DNA of 64,000 bases, taken from positions 1 through 64,000 of the forward strand of contig NZ_QRDY01000005.1 of the NCBI RefSeq assembly GCF_003386205.1, read 5' to 3'. Shown piece after piece: positions 1 to 9,021 of the stretch. Made by a program: the position numbers and the translations under genes. This DNA is from Cohnella lupini (GTDB lineage: Bacteria; Bacillota; Bacilli; Paenibacillales; Paenibacillaceae). The notes under the pieces are model-generated. The model was not told where the DNA came from. It ran no database searches and saw only the letters and a list, made by a program, of their open reading frames with translations. Numbering within the stretch: position 1 is the first letter of the stretch; the number at the start of each line of letters is the position of its first letter.

Positions 1-47
1 ATTGCCTAAATCCCTTCCTAATTTACTGATTTCCTTCCCAAAACAAA

Positions 48-84
48 GAGAAACCCCGACGTCTTGAAAAGACGGGGGTTTCTC
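48..84 (-). terminator. Terminator-like hairpin, minus orientation
   Basis: The arms at 48-63 and 71-84 pair (GAGAAACCCC with GGGGTTTCTC, plus CGTC with GACG, and a two-base bulge). Read on the minus strand the hairpin is followed by TTTGTTTT. It lies beyond the closer rluB terminator and may be a second stop for the same operon. Confidence 0.55.
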
Positions 85-93
85 GACGATCTG

Positions 94-116
94 AGCCCAT
101 CATGATGGGCTTTTTA
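94..116 (+). terminator. Short perfect palindrome with T-tract, plus orientation
   Basis: AGCCCATC and GATGGGCT form a self-complementary stem followed by TTTTT on the plus strand. It would stop plus-strand transcription entering from the left of the window. No plus-strand gene is visible before it here. Confidence 0.45.
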
Positions 117-205
117 ATTTTGTGCCTATAAGCCGGATTTGGGCTATTATTGAACGAACAGATGCGGATTATCCTTACTATCGCTCGCTTTACTGCTGTC
201 TCTAT

Positions 206-250
206 AACGAAAAAACCGGGGTCAAGGGCAAGAGCCCGGCCTCCGGTTTT
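206..250 (-). terminator. rluB operon terminator
   Basis: AAAACCGG (212-219) pairs with CCGGTTTT (243-250), and an inner GGGC/GCCC stem lies inside. On the minus strand it is followed by a T-tract. It sits 30 bases after the rluB stop codon, as expected for the end of the dacB-spmA-spmB-rluB operon. Confidence 0.8.
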
Positions 251-280
251 GAGCATAGTGTGACGCAATGCAATATTCGG

Positions 281-1051
281 CTAGTCTTCGTTCGTGTCCG
301 TTGAGGCCGCGCCAGTCGATATGGCGACTCCCGCAACCGAATCCACGAGCTTGCTAACTTCTTCCGCGCTTAGCCTGCGATTTTTGCCACGCTGCAAATT
401 GCCCAGCTGTAAGCCTCCGAACGAGATCCTCTTCAAGCGAGTGACGGGGTGATTAATCGCCTCGAACATCCGGCGTACCTGACGGTTACGGCCTTCATGT
501 ATCGTAATGGATATGGTGGCGAACTTCTTCTCCGGGTCGATGTCGTGATATTCGACCTCGGCCGGCGCCGTCATTCCGTCCTCAAGCTTAATGCCCTTCT
601 GCAGCTTCTCCAGCGCGTTGCCGTGAGGAACCCTTTCGACGGTGGCATGATAAGTCTTGGGAACATGATGGCTTGGATGGGTAAGCTTATGAGCCAGATC
701 TCCGTCGTTCGTCATGAGCAGCAGCCCTTCGGAATCGTAATCCAACCGCCCTACCGGATATAGGCGTTCCTTGATTTCTTTTAAGTAATCGGTCACGACG
801 CTCCGGCCCTGCGGATCGGATACGCTCGTAATGACTCCCTTAGGCTTGTTGAAAATAATATAAACCTTCGCTTCTTTCTTGATCGGCTTGCCCGATACCG
901 TAATGGCATCCTTGGTGGGATCCGCCTTCACGCCTAGCTCGGTCACGACTTCGCCGTTCACCGTAACCTTGCCCGCCGTAATCAGTTCTTCGCATTTACG
1001 TCTCGATGCGACTCCGGCGTTGGCAAGCACTTTCTGCAATCTCTCTTCCAC
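281..1051 (-). CDS. rluB: 23S rRNA pseudouridine synthase RluB
   Basis: A 256-residue member of the RsuA/RluB/E/F family, which in B. subtilis and E. coli isomerises a uridine in 23S rRNA. The N-terminal ~60 residues are an S4 RNA-binding domain (LQKVLANAGVASRRKCEELI). The catalytic block follows, with the GRLDYDSEGLLLMTNDG motif containing the catalytic Asp. The start is GTG, preceded by GAGGTG seven bases upstream. It begins 21 bases after spmB and ends the dacB-spmA-spmB-rluB unit, the same order as in B. subtilis. The C-terminal ~20 residues are Ala/Ser/Thr-rich and probably disordered. Confidence 0.93.
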   Translation of the reverse strand: MEERLQKVLANAGVASRRKCEELITAGKVTVNGEVVTELGVKADPTKDAITVSGKPIKKEAKVYIIFNKPKGVITSVSDPQGRSVVTDYLKEIKERLYPVGRLDYDSEGLLLMTNDGDLAHKLTHPSHHVPKTYHATVERVPHGNALEKLQKGIKLEDGMTAPAEVEYHDIDPEKKFATISITIHEGRNRQVRRMFEAINHPVTRLKRISFGGLQLGNLQRGKNRRLSAEEVSKLVDSVAGVAISTGAASTDTNED

Positions 1052-1072
1052 GGTCTTTCACCTCATCAACCA

Positions 1073-1612
1073 TCATACCAATCCGAATAGCAACCAGCAA
1101 GCGGCAACGGCGGCGAAAAATCCGACTAAGTCGGACAACAAGCCTACTTTCAAAGCATATCGCGAATTTCGAATGCCCACGGCGCCGAAATATACCGTCA
1201 ATACGTACAAGGTAGTGTCCGTGCTTCCTTGAATCGTGGAGGCGATTCGCGCGACGAACGAGTCCGGTCCCTGTTCCTTGATCAGATCGGTCACGAACGC
1301 AAGAGATCCGGCGCCGGTAATCGGACGAAGGAGCGCAAGCGGAAGCACGTCGCCGGGAATGCCGAAGCTTTCCATCAGCGGTCTGACCAAACCTATGAGA
1401 GCATCCATGGCACCCGATGCCCTGAACATGCTGATGGCCGTCATCATGCCGACCAAGTGGGGGATAATGCCGATCGCCGTTTGAAATCCGTCTTTGGCTC
1501 CGTCGATGAACGATTCGTATACGGGAATTTTACGGAATGAAGCGTATAAGGGTATGAATGCGATAAGCACGGGAATCGTCCAAGTCGATATGATTTGAAT
1601 GAGCGAGATCAA
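1073..1612 (-). CDS. spmB: Spore maturation protein B
   Basis: A 179-residue polytopic membrane protein of the nucleoside-recognition (Gate) domain family. SpmB acts with SpmA during spore core dehydration in B. subtilis; its transport substrate is not established. Visible features are several hydrophobic segments and the conserved stretch RPITGAGSLAFVTDLI followed by STDTTLYVLTVYFGAVG, typical of this family. It starts 5 bases after the spmA stop, so the two are surely co-translated, and the length matches the family. Confidence 0.93.
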   Translation of the reverse strand: MISLIQIISTWTIPVLIAFIPLYASFRKIPVYESFIDGAKDGFQTAIGIIPHLVGMMTAISMFRASGAMDALIGLVRPLMESFGIPGDVLPLALLRPITGAGSLAFVTDLIKEQGPDSFVARIASTIQGSTDTTLYVLTVYFGAVGIRNSRYALKVGLLSDLVGFFAAVAACWLLFGLV

Positions 1613-1617
1613 CGGGT

Positions 1618-2289
1618 TCAGCCTCCTCCCGGGGGAGCGGAGGGTTTCATCTGGGTTGTCGGGCTTACGGCTCCTGATGGATGCGGGATCATTTTCGTCG
1701 AGGTCGGCGGATATTTGTTACGCTTGCGATACCATCTATCGATAAGTATCGCCGCTCCGGTCGATATTAACGTAGCCAGCAAAGTCGGAGCGACGATATC
1801 CGCGGGATGGACGCTGCCGAAGTTCATCCGGATCGCGATCATCGTCGTCGGGACGAGCGTAATGCTCGCGGTGTTAAGCGCCAAGAGCGTACACATCGCC
1901 GGCGTGGCCACGGTTGGGGTGGCATTCAGCTTCTGAAGCTCTTGCATCGCCTTGATTCCCATTGGCGTTGCGGCGTTCCCGAGTCCCAATAAATTGGCGC
2001 TCATGTTGGAGAGGATATACCCCATCGCCGGATGATCCGAAGGAACGTCAGGGAACAACCTTCTGACGATCGGAGCCAAGAGCCTGGACAGCTTCTGCAC
2101 CAAGCCGGCATCCTCGGCAATTCGCATTAGCCCCATCCAGAACACGAGAATGCTGATCAACCCCAGGCAAACGGTGACACCCGTCTGGGCTCCGCCGAAC
2201 GCGGCTTCGGCAACCTTCTCCATTTTACCGTTGGCGGCCCCGAAGATCACGCTGAATACGATCATTCCCATCCAGATCCAGTTCACCAT
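1618..2289 (-). CDS. spmA: Spore maturation protein A
   Basis: A 223-residue membrane protein of the same Gate-domain family as SpmB, with the signature SANLLGLGNAATPMGIKAM near residue 95. It partners SpmB in spore dehydration and heat resistance (established in B. subtilis). It is about 25 residues longer than is usual for the family. The extra residues are a hydrophilic Pro/Ser/Thr-rich C-terminal tail ending in PPGGG, after the last membrane segment. It begins two bases after dacB ends, so the operon is tightly packed. Confidence 0.93.
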   Translation of the reverse strand: MVNWIWMGMIVFSVIFGAANGKMEKVAEAAFGGAQTGVTVCLGLISILVFWMGLMRIAEDAGLVQKLSRLLAPIVRRLFPDVPSDHPAMGYILSNMSANLLGLGNAATPMGIKAMQELQKLNATPTVATPAMCTLLALNTASITLVPTTMIAIRMNFGSVHPADIVAPTLLATLISTGAAILIDRWYRKRNKYPPTSTKMIPHPSGAVSPTTQMKPSAPPGGG

Positions 2290-2291
2290 GA

Positions 2292-3530
2292 CTACGACCC
2301 CCCCTGCAATAAAAGCGCCTTAAGGGCGTGCTTGACGGAAGTCGCGAATGAAGTATGCGGAGCCGACGTTCGGGCGTCGGAAGGCCGCGAGTCCGCACCT
2401 TTGTTCGAGTTGCCATCCGTACTCGGTTTCGATTGACTTATCCCTTCGATAAACGGAACGGTTCCGATGAGACGGTCGTTCAGCACGAACTTGAGCTGTC
2501 CGCGATAACCCAGATGGTAATGAACGGTTCCTTCCTTCAAGGGAGCAAGCCTGATTTCCAGTTGCTCTCTCTCCCCTTTGGCAAACGGATAAACGAAGCT
2601 TCGGGTTACTTGGTAGGGGTAACCGGCAATCGGCTCCCCTTCTTTCGTTACCCGGGTAAGCGGAAAATTGGCGAAGCCGTAATCCAGCAGCTTGCGATGG
2701 TCGAGCCAGTCGTCCCCATCGTTGAGGGTGACCGCCACGAGCTGTTGCCCGTCGCGCGTCGCCGAGCTGACGAGAGTTCTCAAGGCTTGTTTGGTGTATC
2801 CGGTCTTTACGCCATCCGCTCCGTCGTACATGCCCAGCATCTTGTTCTTGTTGATCCAAGGATAATCGCGATTCGGCACCGTTTTAGAACGGGTTCCGAC
2901 AATCTCCTTGAAGTCGGGATTGCGCAGGGCGTAAACGGTAAGCATGGCCAAGTCGTTCGCGGAGGAGTAATGCCCCTGCTCGTCCAAGCCGTGTGGATTC
3001 ATGAAATGACTGTGCGTCAAACCGATTTCTTCGGCTTTCTTGTTCATAAGGTACGCGAAGCCTTCAACCGAACCTCCAACGTGCTCGGCGATCGCGGTGG
3101 CGGCATCGTTGCCCGAGCGCAGCATCAGACCATACAATGCGTTGCGAAGAGTGATTTTCTCTCCAGCTTTCAAGTAAAGCGAAGAACCTTCCTTGCCTGC
3201 CGCCTTGGCGCTTACTTTAATAGTGCTATCCAACCGACCGTGTTCGATCGCTACGATCGCGGTCATGATTTTCGTTAAACTGGCGATCTTCATGGGCTCG
3301 TCCCCGCGTTGGCTAAACAGAAGGCGTCCTGAAGTCACGTCGGCAAGCGCCGCTCCCTTTGCGTGATTCGAAGGAGGCGAAGGCCATTTAACCGCCGAGT
3401 TGAATACTTGACTTTCCTGATTCTGCGTAGCCGCGATTACGGTCGCTTGGATGGTAACCATAAACAATGGCACGACGAATAAGCCAATTTTGAACAACGC
3501 GGCTTTGCGATTTCTAGTCCAAGTAAACAT
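2292..3530 (-). CDS. dacB: Sporulation D-alanyl-D-alanine carboxypeptidase (PBP5*-like)
   Basis: A 412-residue serine-type penicillin-binding protein (peptidase S11). It trims D-Ala from peptidoglycan stem peptides and so sets spore-cortex cross-linking. An N-terminal hydrophobic export segment (residues ~10-34) is followed by the active-site triads SLTK (Ser84), SGN and KTG, then a C-terminal beta domain. The ATG at 3530 is chosen because GAGGAGG lies six bases upstream; the frame stays open for 36 more codons without a comparable site. It is followed directly by spmA-spmB, the B. subtilis dacB operon, which identifies it as dacB rather than another dac paralogue. Two other S11 enzymes occur in this window. 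Confidence 0.93.
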   Translation of the reverse strand: MFTWTRNRKAALFKIGLFVVPLFMVTIQATVIAATQNQESQVFNSAVKWPSPPSNHAKGAALADVTSGRLLFSQRGDEPMKIASLTKIMTAIVAIEHGRLDSTIKVSAKAAGKEGSSLYLKAGEKITLRNALYGLMLRSGNDAATAIAEHVGGSVEGFAYLMNKKAEEIGLTHSHFMNPHGLDEQGHYSSANDLAMLTVYALRNPDFKEIVGTRSKTVPNRDYPWINKNKMLGMYDGADGVKTGYTKQALRTLVSSATRDGQQLVAVTLNDGDDWLDHRKLLDYGFANFPLTRVTKEGEPIAGYPYQVTRSFVYPFAKGEREQLEIRLAPLKEGTVHYHLGYRGQLKFVLNDRLIGTVPFIEGISQSKPSTDGNSNKGADSRPSDARTSAPHTSFATSVKHALKALLLQGGS

Positions 3531-3577
3531 GCGGTTCCTCCTCGAGCCTTCAAGCCTTCTTAAGTTCTTGGCGTTTT

Positions 3578-3604
3578 TCGTATGTACGTATACCCATTTT
3601 ATGT
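3578..3604 (-). promoter_or_regulatory. Possible sigma-E-type promoter before dacB
   Basis: On the minus strand ACATAAA is followed 13 bases later by CATACGA, resembling sigma-E elements (ATA-type -35, CATACA-type -10). The B. subtilis dacB operon is sigma-E dependent, so the location fits, but the match is partial. Confidence 0.3.
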
Positions 3605-3658
3605 GAGCATGTCCGAAAGTATGTGGACGAGTACGCAACCGCGCCTGATAAACGATAA

Positions 3659-3693
3659 AGCGGCTGGCAGGTTACGATCCCTGCACAGCCGCT
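3659..3693 (-). terminator. ytfJ terminator
   Basis: AGCGGCTG and CAGCCGCT pair around an inner GCAGG/CCTGC stem, followed on the minus strand by TTATCGTTTA. It separates ytfJ from dacB. Confidence 0.7.
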
Positions 3694-3719
3694 GTCCTTA
3701 TTCCGTTTCCGTTTTGATG

Positions 3720-4208
3720 CTACATGATGTTGTCCGTTGATTTAGAGGTCACGATCGGAAGTTGCGCATCGTCCGTGGTCGTCGCGTTCTTCTGAAATAC
3801 GGACTTCAGCTTGTCGACCCATTGCGGAGCGGCATCGATGAGGCGCTCAAGGATATGAGTCTGATTGTCGAGCGGAACGACCTTCACGCCTTGGGTACCG
3901 ACGACAAGAAAAGCGATCGGCGTAATCGAGACGCCTCCGCCGCTGCCTCCGCCGAACGGCAATGAGACGGATGCGTTGTGCGCGTCTTGCTGTTGTCCGC
4001 CTTGCTTATTGCCGCTGGCCGACGATTCCTCCATGCCGCTGAACTCGCTTCCTCCGGCCGCGAAGCCGAAGCCTACTTTGGAGATCGGAAGGATAACGCT
4101 TCCGTCCGGGGTCTGAACCGGTTCCCCTACGATCGTGTTGACGTCCACCATATCCTTGATATTTTCCATGGCGGTTTGCATTAGTCCGTTAATGGGATGT
4201 TGAGACAA
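3720..4208 (-). CDS. ytfJ: GerW/YtfJ family sporulation protein
   Basis: A 162-residue YtfJ (GerW) family protein, associated with spore formation and germination in B. subtilis. It shows the family pattern GEPVQTPDGSVILPISKVGFGFAAGG, a Gly/Ser-rich middle containing FGGGSGGGVSITPIAFLVV, and a C-terminal amphipathic stretch. No signal peptide is seen. The start is TTG with AAGGAGGAG upstream; an ATG nearer the ribosome site is in another frame. It follows the DUF2953 gene by 89 bases; the pairing matches B. subtilis ytfI-ytfJ. Confidence 0.88.
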   Translation of the reverse strand: MSQHPINGLMQTAMENIKDMVDVNTIVGEPVQTPDGSVILPISKVGFGFAAGGSEFSGMEESSASGNKQGGQQQDAHNASVSLPFGGGSGGGVSITPIAFLVVGTQGVKVVPLDNQTHILERLIDAAPQWVDKLKSVFQKNATTTDDAQLPIVTSKSTDNIM

Positions 4209-4297
4209 TTCATATCTCCTCCTTTCGTGTACCTAATTTGCCCGATAACCCGAGACGATTATGCGCCATCGAAGACGCGTACCATTACCAATACACC

Positions 4298-4990
4298 CTA
4301 ATTCAAGCTTTCCTCGGGTCCGGACAACCAAGCGCGCCAAGCTCGTATCGATTTGCGCAATCGTATTGTTTTCGTGCCCAACTGAAGAATAGCCCTTAAC
4401 GCCGTACTCAGTCGAATTCTGAAATCGGCTTCCCATACGACCGTGAATTCTGTCGAAGAATAATTAGGCGCGACTTGACTATGGGGGGAAGTCTTTAAAG
4501 TGATGAATTGACTCGCCGCTCCGGTCGCGCAACCGGAAATCGCCCAGAGAAGCCCGGTAACGACCGCGGTAGACGCCGCATCTCCCGTCCCAACGCGAAA
4601 ATCCAAACGCCAGCGGGTGCACTCGATCTTCTTCATCGAAACCCTTGCCCATTTCCTGAATTTCTTCGTGGAAAGCAGGATCGTCCGGTAAGCTCCGGCA
4701 TACCGTTTGAGCGTTCCTCTGCCAATTCTGCGCTTCTTCTGTTTTTTATTGCCCTTTCCGGTGAGACCGCCTTCCCTTTTTTCGCGAAAAACGACGCTCC
4801 AGTCGCGAATGAAAATCGACGGCAGTATGATCTGATAATGCACGAGACCATATACGGCTTTAACTACGACGACGAGCTGATCCAAGCGACCGCTGCGCGA
4901 ATATCGAATTCGCACCCTTATGCGGGAGATCAAGGCAGCAATGAGACATACGATGACGATAGCCAATACGATCCAAAGCCAGAAGGCCAT
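4298..4990 (-). CDS. DUF2953 (YtfI-like) membrane protein
   Basis: A 230-residue protein with one strong N-terminal membrane helix (AFWLWIVLAIVIVCLIAALI) followed by a basic, cytosolic-looking domain of the DUF2953 family. A Lys/Arg-rich patch (GKGNKKQKKRRIG) sits near residue 85. The molecular function is unknown. The ATG at 4990 is preferred because GGCGGGGG precedes it; upstream codons lack a site. Its position just before ytfJ suggests a linked role in sporulation (inference from neighbourhood). Confidence 0.75.
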   Translation of the reverse strand: MAFWLWIVLAIVIVCLIAALISRIRVRIRYSRSGRLDQLVVVVKAVYGLVHYQIILPSIFIRDWSVVFREKREGGLTGKGNKKQKKRRIGRGTLKRYAGAYRTILLSTKKFRKWARVSMKKIECTRWRLDFRVGTGDAASTAVVTGLLWAISGCATGAASQFITLKTSPHSQVAPNYSSTEFTVVWEADFRIRLSTALRAILQLGTKTIRLRKSIRAWRAWLSGPEESLN

Positions 4991-5055
4991 ACTTCCCCCG
5001 CCTTTCCTAGGGGTAGTATGACCTTCTGGCAAATGTTCATTCCATTACCTGCATT

Positions 5056-5715
5056 TCAATTCGATTCCAGTTCCAATTCCAGTTCCGAATCTGCGTCGGA
5101 TTCCGCGTCTAATTCCCTATCCATATCTTGCATAGTAAGCTGGCGGCCTTCGATCCTATCGAACAGCATCTTCGTTCTTTCTTCCATCTCGTCGTCGCCT
5201 TCCGAAACCGATGGTTCCGGTAAGCTGGCAATGCTCGCCAACCCGAAATAATCGAGAAAGGACTTCGTCGTCCCGTACAAAATGGGTCTGCCTAGAGCAT
5301 CAGCCCGTCCCTTTTCCTCGATCAGGTCTTTGTTGACTAAATTATGCAGAGGCCGATCTGCCTTCACCCCGCGAATTTCTTCGATTTCCACCCTGGTAAT
5401 CGGTTGTCGGTAAGCGATGATCGACAAAGTTTCCAGCGCGGCTTGGGATAAAGCGGAACGGGTAGGGGAATAAGCCAATTTCTCGAAATAAGGAGCATGG
5501 GTGACAACCGTCGTCAATCGATAGCTTCCCGCTACTTCTACGATTCGGATGCCGCGATTTTTCTTGACTAGTTCCTTCTGAAGATCTTTCAATACGTCCT
5601 TCACGACCTCCAGGTCCGTTTCGACGACCTCCGCGGCCGTCTTGGCGCTTATTCCTTCGTCTCCCGAGACGAACACCAATCCTTCAAGTACTGATTTCAG
5701 CGTCGAGTAATCCAT
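5056..5715 (-). CDS. scpB: Segregation and condensation protein B
   Basis: A 219-residue ScpB, the winged-helix dimer subunit that binds ScpA in the SMC condensin complex for chromosome compaction and segregation. Two winged-helix domains are visible, with the conserved segment LEGLVFVSGDEGISAKTAA and ALETLSIIAYRQPITRVEIE. The C-terminal ~40 residues are acidic and low in complexity (Asp/Glu/Ser repeats, encoded by repeated TCC/GAA/TTC bases at 5060-5115). The start ATG at 5715 lies inside the 3' end of scpA (32-base overlap), indicating translational coupling. Confidence 0.95.
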   Translation of the reverse strand: MDYSTLKSVLEGLVFVSGDEGISAKTAAEVVETDLEVVKDVLKDLQKELVKKNRGIRIVEVAGSYRLTTVVTHAPYFEKLAYSPTRSALSQAALETLSIIAYRQPITRVEIEEIRGVKADRPLHNLVNKDLIEEKGRADALGRPILYGTTKSFLDYFGLASIASLPEPSVSEGDDEMEERTKMLFDRIEGRQLTMQDMDRELDAESDADSELELELESN

Positions 5716-6475
5716 GGTTATCCTCTCTCCCCGTCCACGACAACACGATTTCATCGAACAATGCGCTTTGGTGGCAAGAAACCCACTTTCGCTTCATCAA
5801 TTCCAAGATAGCAAGAAACGTCACCACGATCTCTTCCCTGTCATTCACGTCACCTAATAGCTGAGAAAACAGAAGCTTGCCGTCGTTCGTACGGCTTTTC
5901 AAGGTGATAATAATGTCGCGAATCCGGTCTTTGACCGAAATTTCATCCTTGCGGATGGAGGAAACGCGGTGGCGTCCGGCCAATCGTCTCATCGCTTTCT
6001 GGAATGCGTTAACCAAATCTTCTACGTGCAAGCCCTCAACGGGATTCGTCTTAATCACTTTCTCGAACGGAGTTAAATCCGCGGGCTCGCGGGTGTACAC
6101 TTGGCTGCGATCCCATTCTTTCTCCCTTAGCTGCCCGGCAACCGACTTGAATCTACGGTATTCGAGCAACTTGCGGATCAATTCTTCCCGCGGATCCAAA
6201 TAGTCGTCATCTTCGACCGTAAGCCAAGGCTCTTCGGTTACGGGAGGCTTCGGAAGCAGCTGCCTGCTCTTCATCGAGAGCAACGTCGCGGCCATGACGA
6301 GAAACTCGCTGGTGATGTCAAGCTCGAGCTCTTGCATGGCTCCTAAATACTCCATGTATTGGTCCGTGATATCGTTGATCGAGATATCTTGAATATCGAT
6401 TTCGGCCTTGTCGATAAGATGCAGCAGCAAATCGAGCGGCCCTTCGAACGTTTCCAGCTTGTACAGCATTGCCAT
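5684..6475 (-). CDS. scpA: Segregation and condensation protein A
   Basis: A 263-residue ScpA, the kleisin subunit that bridges SMC heads and binds ScpB. The N-terminal signature YKLETFEGPLDLLLHLIDKA and FLVMAATLLSMKSRQLLPKP are textbook, and the C-terminal winged-helix region (FLAILELMKRKWV) is complete. It starts 42 bases after ribH and overlaps scpB. The same order (rib operon, then scpA-scpB) is found in B. subtilis. Confidence 0.96.
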   Translation of the reverse strand: MAMLYKLETFEGPLDLLLHLIDKAEIDIQDISINDITDQYMEYLGAMQELELDITSEFLVMAATLLSMKSRQLLPKPPVTEEPWLTVEDDDYLDPREELIRKLLEYRRFKSVAGQLREKEWDRSQVYTREPADLTPFEKVIKTNPVEGLHVEDLVNAFQKAMRRLAGRHRVSSIRKDEISVKDRIRDIIITLKSRTNDGKLLFSQLLGDVNDREEIVVTFLAILELMKRKWVSCHQSALFDEIVLSWTGREDNHGLLDAEIST

Positions 6476-6517
6476 GCGGGTTTCTCCTCCTCCCTGAAGC
6501 CTATCCCTTGTTAATTA

Positions 6518-6988
6518 TCAGCCCGTGATCGCACGGGTCAAGTTAGCCATTTCGATCGCCGTCGCAGCCGCTTCCCAGCCTTTGTTGCCGGCTTTCGTTC
6601 CAGCGCGTTCCACTGCTTGCTCGATGCTATCCGTAGTCAAAACTCCGAAAATCGTAGGAACGCCGGTTTTCTGCGAGATGGAAGCCACGCCTTTAGCCAC
6701 TTCGCTGCAAACGTAGTCGAAATGCGGAGTCGATCCGCGAATAACCGCCCCTAGCGTGATTACCGCATCGTATTTGCCGCTTTCCGCCAACTTCTGGGCG
6801 ATGAACGGAATCTCGAACGCGCCGGGAACCCAGGCGATCTCGACTTCGTTCTCTTCCGCTCCATGGCGCTTAAGGGCGTCAAGCGCGCCGCCTAGCAGCT
6901 TGGACGTGATGAATTCGTTAAACCTCGCGACTACGATTCCGTATTTTAACCCTTTGGTAATTAAGTGACCTTCATATACAACTGACAT
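6518..6988 (-). CDS. ribH: 6,7-dimethyl-8-ribityllumazine synthase
   Basis: A 156-residue lumazine synthase. It condenses 5-amino-6-ribitylaminouracil with 3,4-dihydroxy-2-butanone 4-phosphate, the penultimate step of riboflavin synthesis, and forms icosahedral assemblies around RibE in Bacillus. Conserved motifs are [31 protein letters not shown] (with the catalytic His) and FGVLTTD. Two in-frame ATGs are possible; the one at 6988 is favoured because GAGAGG is nine bases upstream of it, whereas the first ATG abuts that site. It is the last gene of the ribD-ribE-ribBA-ribH operon. Confidence 0.96.
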   Translation of the reverse strand: MSVVYEGHLITKGLKYGIVVARFNEFITSKLLGGALDALKRHGAEENEVEIAWVPGAFEIPFIAQKLAESGKYDAVITLGAVIRGSTPHFDYVCSEVAKGVASISQKTGVPTIFGVLTTDSIEQAVERAGTKAGNKGWEAAATAIEMANLTRAITG

Positions 6989-7010
6989 TTCATTCATCCT
7001 CTCGATTGTG

Positions 7011-7059
7011 GTTCAAAAACCAACTTACCTTCTCGGTGCTTTAAAGCTGGTTTTTGAAC
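7011..7059 (-). repeat. Stem-loop between ribBA and ribH
   Basis: GTTCAAAAACCA (from 7011) is complementary to TGGTTTTTGAAC (to 7059), with a ~20-base loop. On the minus strand it lies between the ribBA stop and the ribH start. There is no clean T-run after it, so it may be an mRNA-stability or attenuation element rather than a full terminator. Confidence 0.55.
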
Positions 7060-7083
7060 TTGATTATTATTTGAAATCCTAAA

Positions 7084-8313
7084 TTATATCGTGTAATCCG
7101 GGTCGCCCGCGAAAGACAGCAGATGGCCGAGTTTGGCTTTCTTGGTATGCAAGTAACCGGTATTATCCTCGTTCTCGAGCATTTGGATCGGCACTCGCTC
7201 CACGACGTTTAACCCATACCCCTCGAGCCCTTTGATCTTGCGGGGATTATTCGTTAGCAACCGGATATCGCGGATGCCGATGTCCTTCAAAATCTGAGCT
7301 CCGATTCCATATTCCCTTAAATCCGGAGCGAAGCCAAGTTTGATATTCGCGTCGACGGTATCCAAACCCTGCTCCTGCAGGTTATAAGCGCGTAATTTAT
7401 TGATCAGGCCGATTCCGCGGCCCTCTTGACGCATATAGAGCAGAACTCCGCTGCCTGCCTCGTCGATCTGCTTCAAAGCGGCTTCCAATTGGGGACCGCA
7501 ATCGCAGCGGTTAGAATGGAATACGTCTCCCGTCAAGCATTCCGAATGCACGCGGACGAGCACAGGCTGCGTGCCGTCGATCTTGCCCTTGACGAAAGCG
7601 ACGTGTTCTTTGTCGTCGACTTCGTTCGTATAGGCGATCGCTTGGAAAGTTCCGAAATCAGTCGGTAATCTGACCTCTACTTCTCTTTTGACGAGCTGTT
7701 CCTTTTCGTTGCGGTAATGGATCAAATCCTTGATCGTAATCAGCTTCAAGGAATGCTGCTTGGCGAATACTTGCAGATCGGGCAGCCGAGCCATCGTTCC
7801 GTCTTCCTTAATGATTTCGCAGATGACGGCAGCCGGCGGAGAGCCGCACATTCTTGCTAAATCCACCGCGGCCTCCGTATGGCCGGCGCGTCTGAGGACG
7901 CCGCCCTTCTTGGCGATCAACGGGAAAATATGACCCGGCCTGCGGAAATCGCTCGATTTGGCAGCGGGATCGATCAGCGCTTTAATGGTCATCGATCTTT
8001 CCGGGGCCGAGATGCCCGTCGTTGTCGTAATATGGTCGACAGATACGGTAAACGCAGTACCGTGATAATCCGTATTGTGACTGACCATCGGCGGCAGGTC
8101 AAGAGTTTCGGCTCTTTCTTGCGTAATCGGAACGCAGAGAAGGCCTCTCGCTTCCCTGATCATGAAGTTAATGACGTCGGGCGTCGCTTTGTCCGCTAAC
8201 GCGATCAAGTCTCCCTCGTTCTCGCGATCCTCGTCATCCACGACGATGATGACTTTCCCTCTCATCAGATCGTAAATCGCATCCTCGATCGGGTCAAAAT
8301 GATATTGTTCCAT
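7084..8313 (-). CDS. ribBA: Bifunctional DHBP synthase / GTP cyclohydrolase II
   Basis: A 409-residue fusion. The N-terminal half (to ~200) is RibB, which makes 3,4-dihydroxy-2-butanone 4-phosphate from ribulose 5-phosphate; [12 protein letters not shown] and GHTEAAVDL motifs are present. The C-terminal half is RibA, GTP cyclohydrolase II, with the zinc ligands in [18 protein letters not shown] and the RQEGRGIGL loop. AAGGAGG lies eight bases before the ATG at 8313, while the GTG at 8331 sits within that site and is rejected. It follows ribE by 14 bases and precedes ribH. Confidence 0.96.
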   Translation of the reverse strand: MEQYHFDPIEDAIYDLMRGKVIIVVDDEDRENEGDLIALADKATPDVINFMIREARGLLCVPITQERAETLDLPPMVSHNTDYHGTAFTVSVDHITTTTGISAPERSMTIKALIDPAAKSSDFRRPGHIFPLIAKKGGVLRRAGHTEAAVDLARMCGSPPAAVICEIIKEDGTMARLPDLQVFAKQHSLKLITIKDLIHYRNEKEQLVKREVEVRLPTDFGTFQAIAYTNEVDDKEHVAFVKGKIDGTQPVLVRVHSECLTGDVFHSNRCDCGPQLEAALKQIDEAGSGVLLYMRQEGRGIGLINKLRAYNLQEQGLDTVDANIKLGFAPDLREYGIGAQILKDIGIRDIRLLTNNPRKIKGLEGYGLNVVERVPIQMLENEDNTGYLHTKKAKLGHLLSFAGDPDYTI

Positions 8314-8327
8314 TGCCCAAGCCTCCT

Positions 8328-8993
8328 TCACATAAATCCATTATCCCGAAGAATCGATTCCGTTAGTCCGCCCGTCTTGCTTGGCGATTGACCGTCTCTT
8401 AAGCCGAGCAGATGATCGACGTATTTGCCCAAAATATCGCATTCAATATTCAAGGTTTCGCCGGCGTGCTTATGCTGTAGCACCGTCTCCCGCAGCGTGT
8501 GCGGAATGATGGATACGGTAAACGTGCCTAGCTGCCGATCGACGGAAACGACCGTCAAGCTGATCCCGTCCAGCGTAACCGAGCCTTGTTGTACGACATG
8601 CCTCAACAATCGGGCATCGTTCGGCTCTATCGCGAAAGCGACCGCGTTAGCTTCCGTCGTTCTGCTTCTGATCGTGCCCGTGCCGTCCACGTGTCCTTGA
8701 ACGAGATGTCCGCCGAATCTTCCGCCGGCCATCATGGCGCGCTCCAAGTTCAGAACGCTGCCCGTCTGTATGGAATGCAGGTTCGTTAACCGATAGGTTT
8801 CGGGCATCACGTCGACCGAGAACGATTGACGGTCGTAATCGACGACGGTCAAACATACTCCGTTAACGGAAATACTATCTCCCATCTTGACGTCTTCCAA
8901 CACTTTGGAAGCGGATATGCTTAGGATCATGGCCTCTCCCCTTCGTTGTACCGATCGGAGCGAGCCCATTTCCTCGATGAGTCCCGTAAACAT
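8328..8993 (-). CDS. ribE: Riboflavin synthase, alpha subunit
   Basis: A 221-residue riboflavin synthase. It dismutates two lumazine molecules into riboflavin plus the pyrimidine precursor. Two lumazine-binding beta-barrel repeats are visible: the first begins [10 protein letters not shown] and holds [13 protein letters not shown]; the second holds [13 protein letters not shown]. The start at 8993 has AGGAGAGG six bases upstream and gives the classical MFTG N-terminus. The gene overlaps neither neighbour and lies between ribD and ribBA. Confidence 0.96.
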   Translation of the reverse strand: MFTGLIEEMGSLRSVQRRGEAMILSISASKVLEDVKMGDSISVNGVCLTVVDYDRQSFSVDVMPETYRLTNLHSIQTGSVLNLERAMMAGGRFGGHLVQGHVDGTGTIRSRTTEANAVAFAIEPNDARLLRHVVQQGSVTLDGISLTVVSVDRQLGTFTVSIIPHTLRETVLQHKHAGETLNIECDILGKYVDHLLGLRDGQSPSKTGGLTESILRDNGFM

Positions 8994-9021
8994 CTTTATC
9001 CTCTCCTTCCCGGCTGTTTCT

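Noticed and set aside
23..268. 81-residue minus-strand reading frame beyond rluB
   Set aside because: It spans two terminator hairpins, has no ribosome site and shows no recognisable family.
5056..5130. DNA tandem repeat at the end of scpB (TCC/GAA-rich)
   Set aside because: It encodes the acidic low-complexity tail common in ScpB proteins and is not a separate element.
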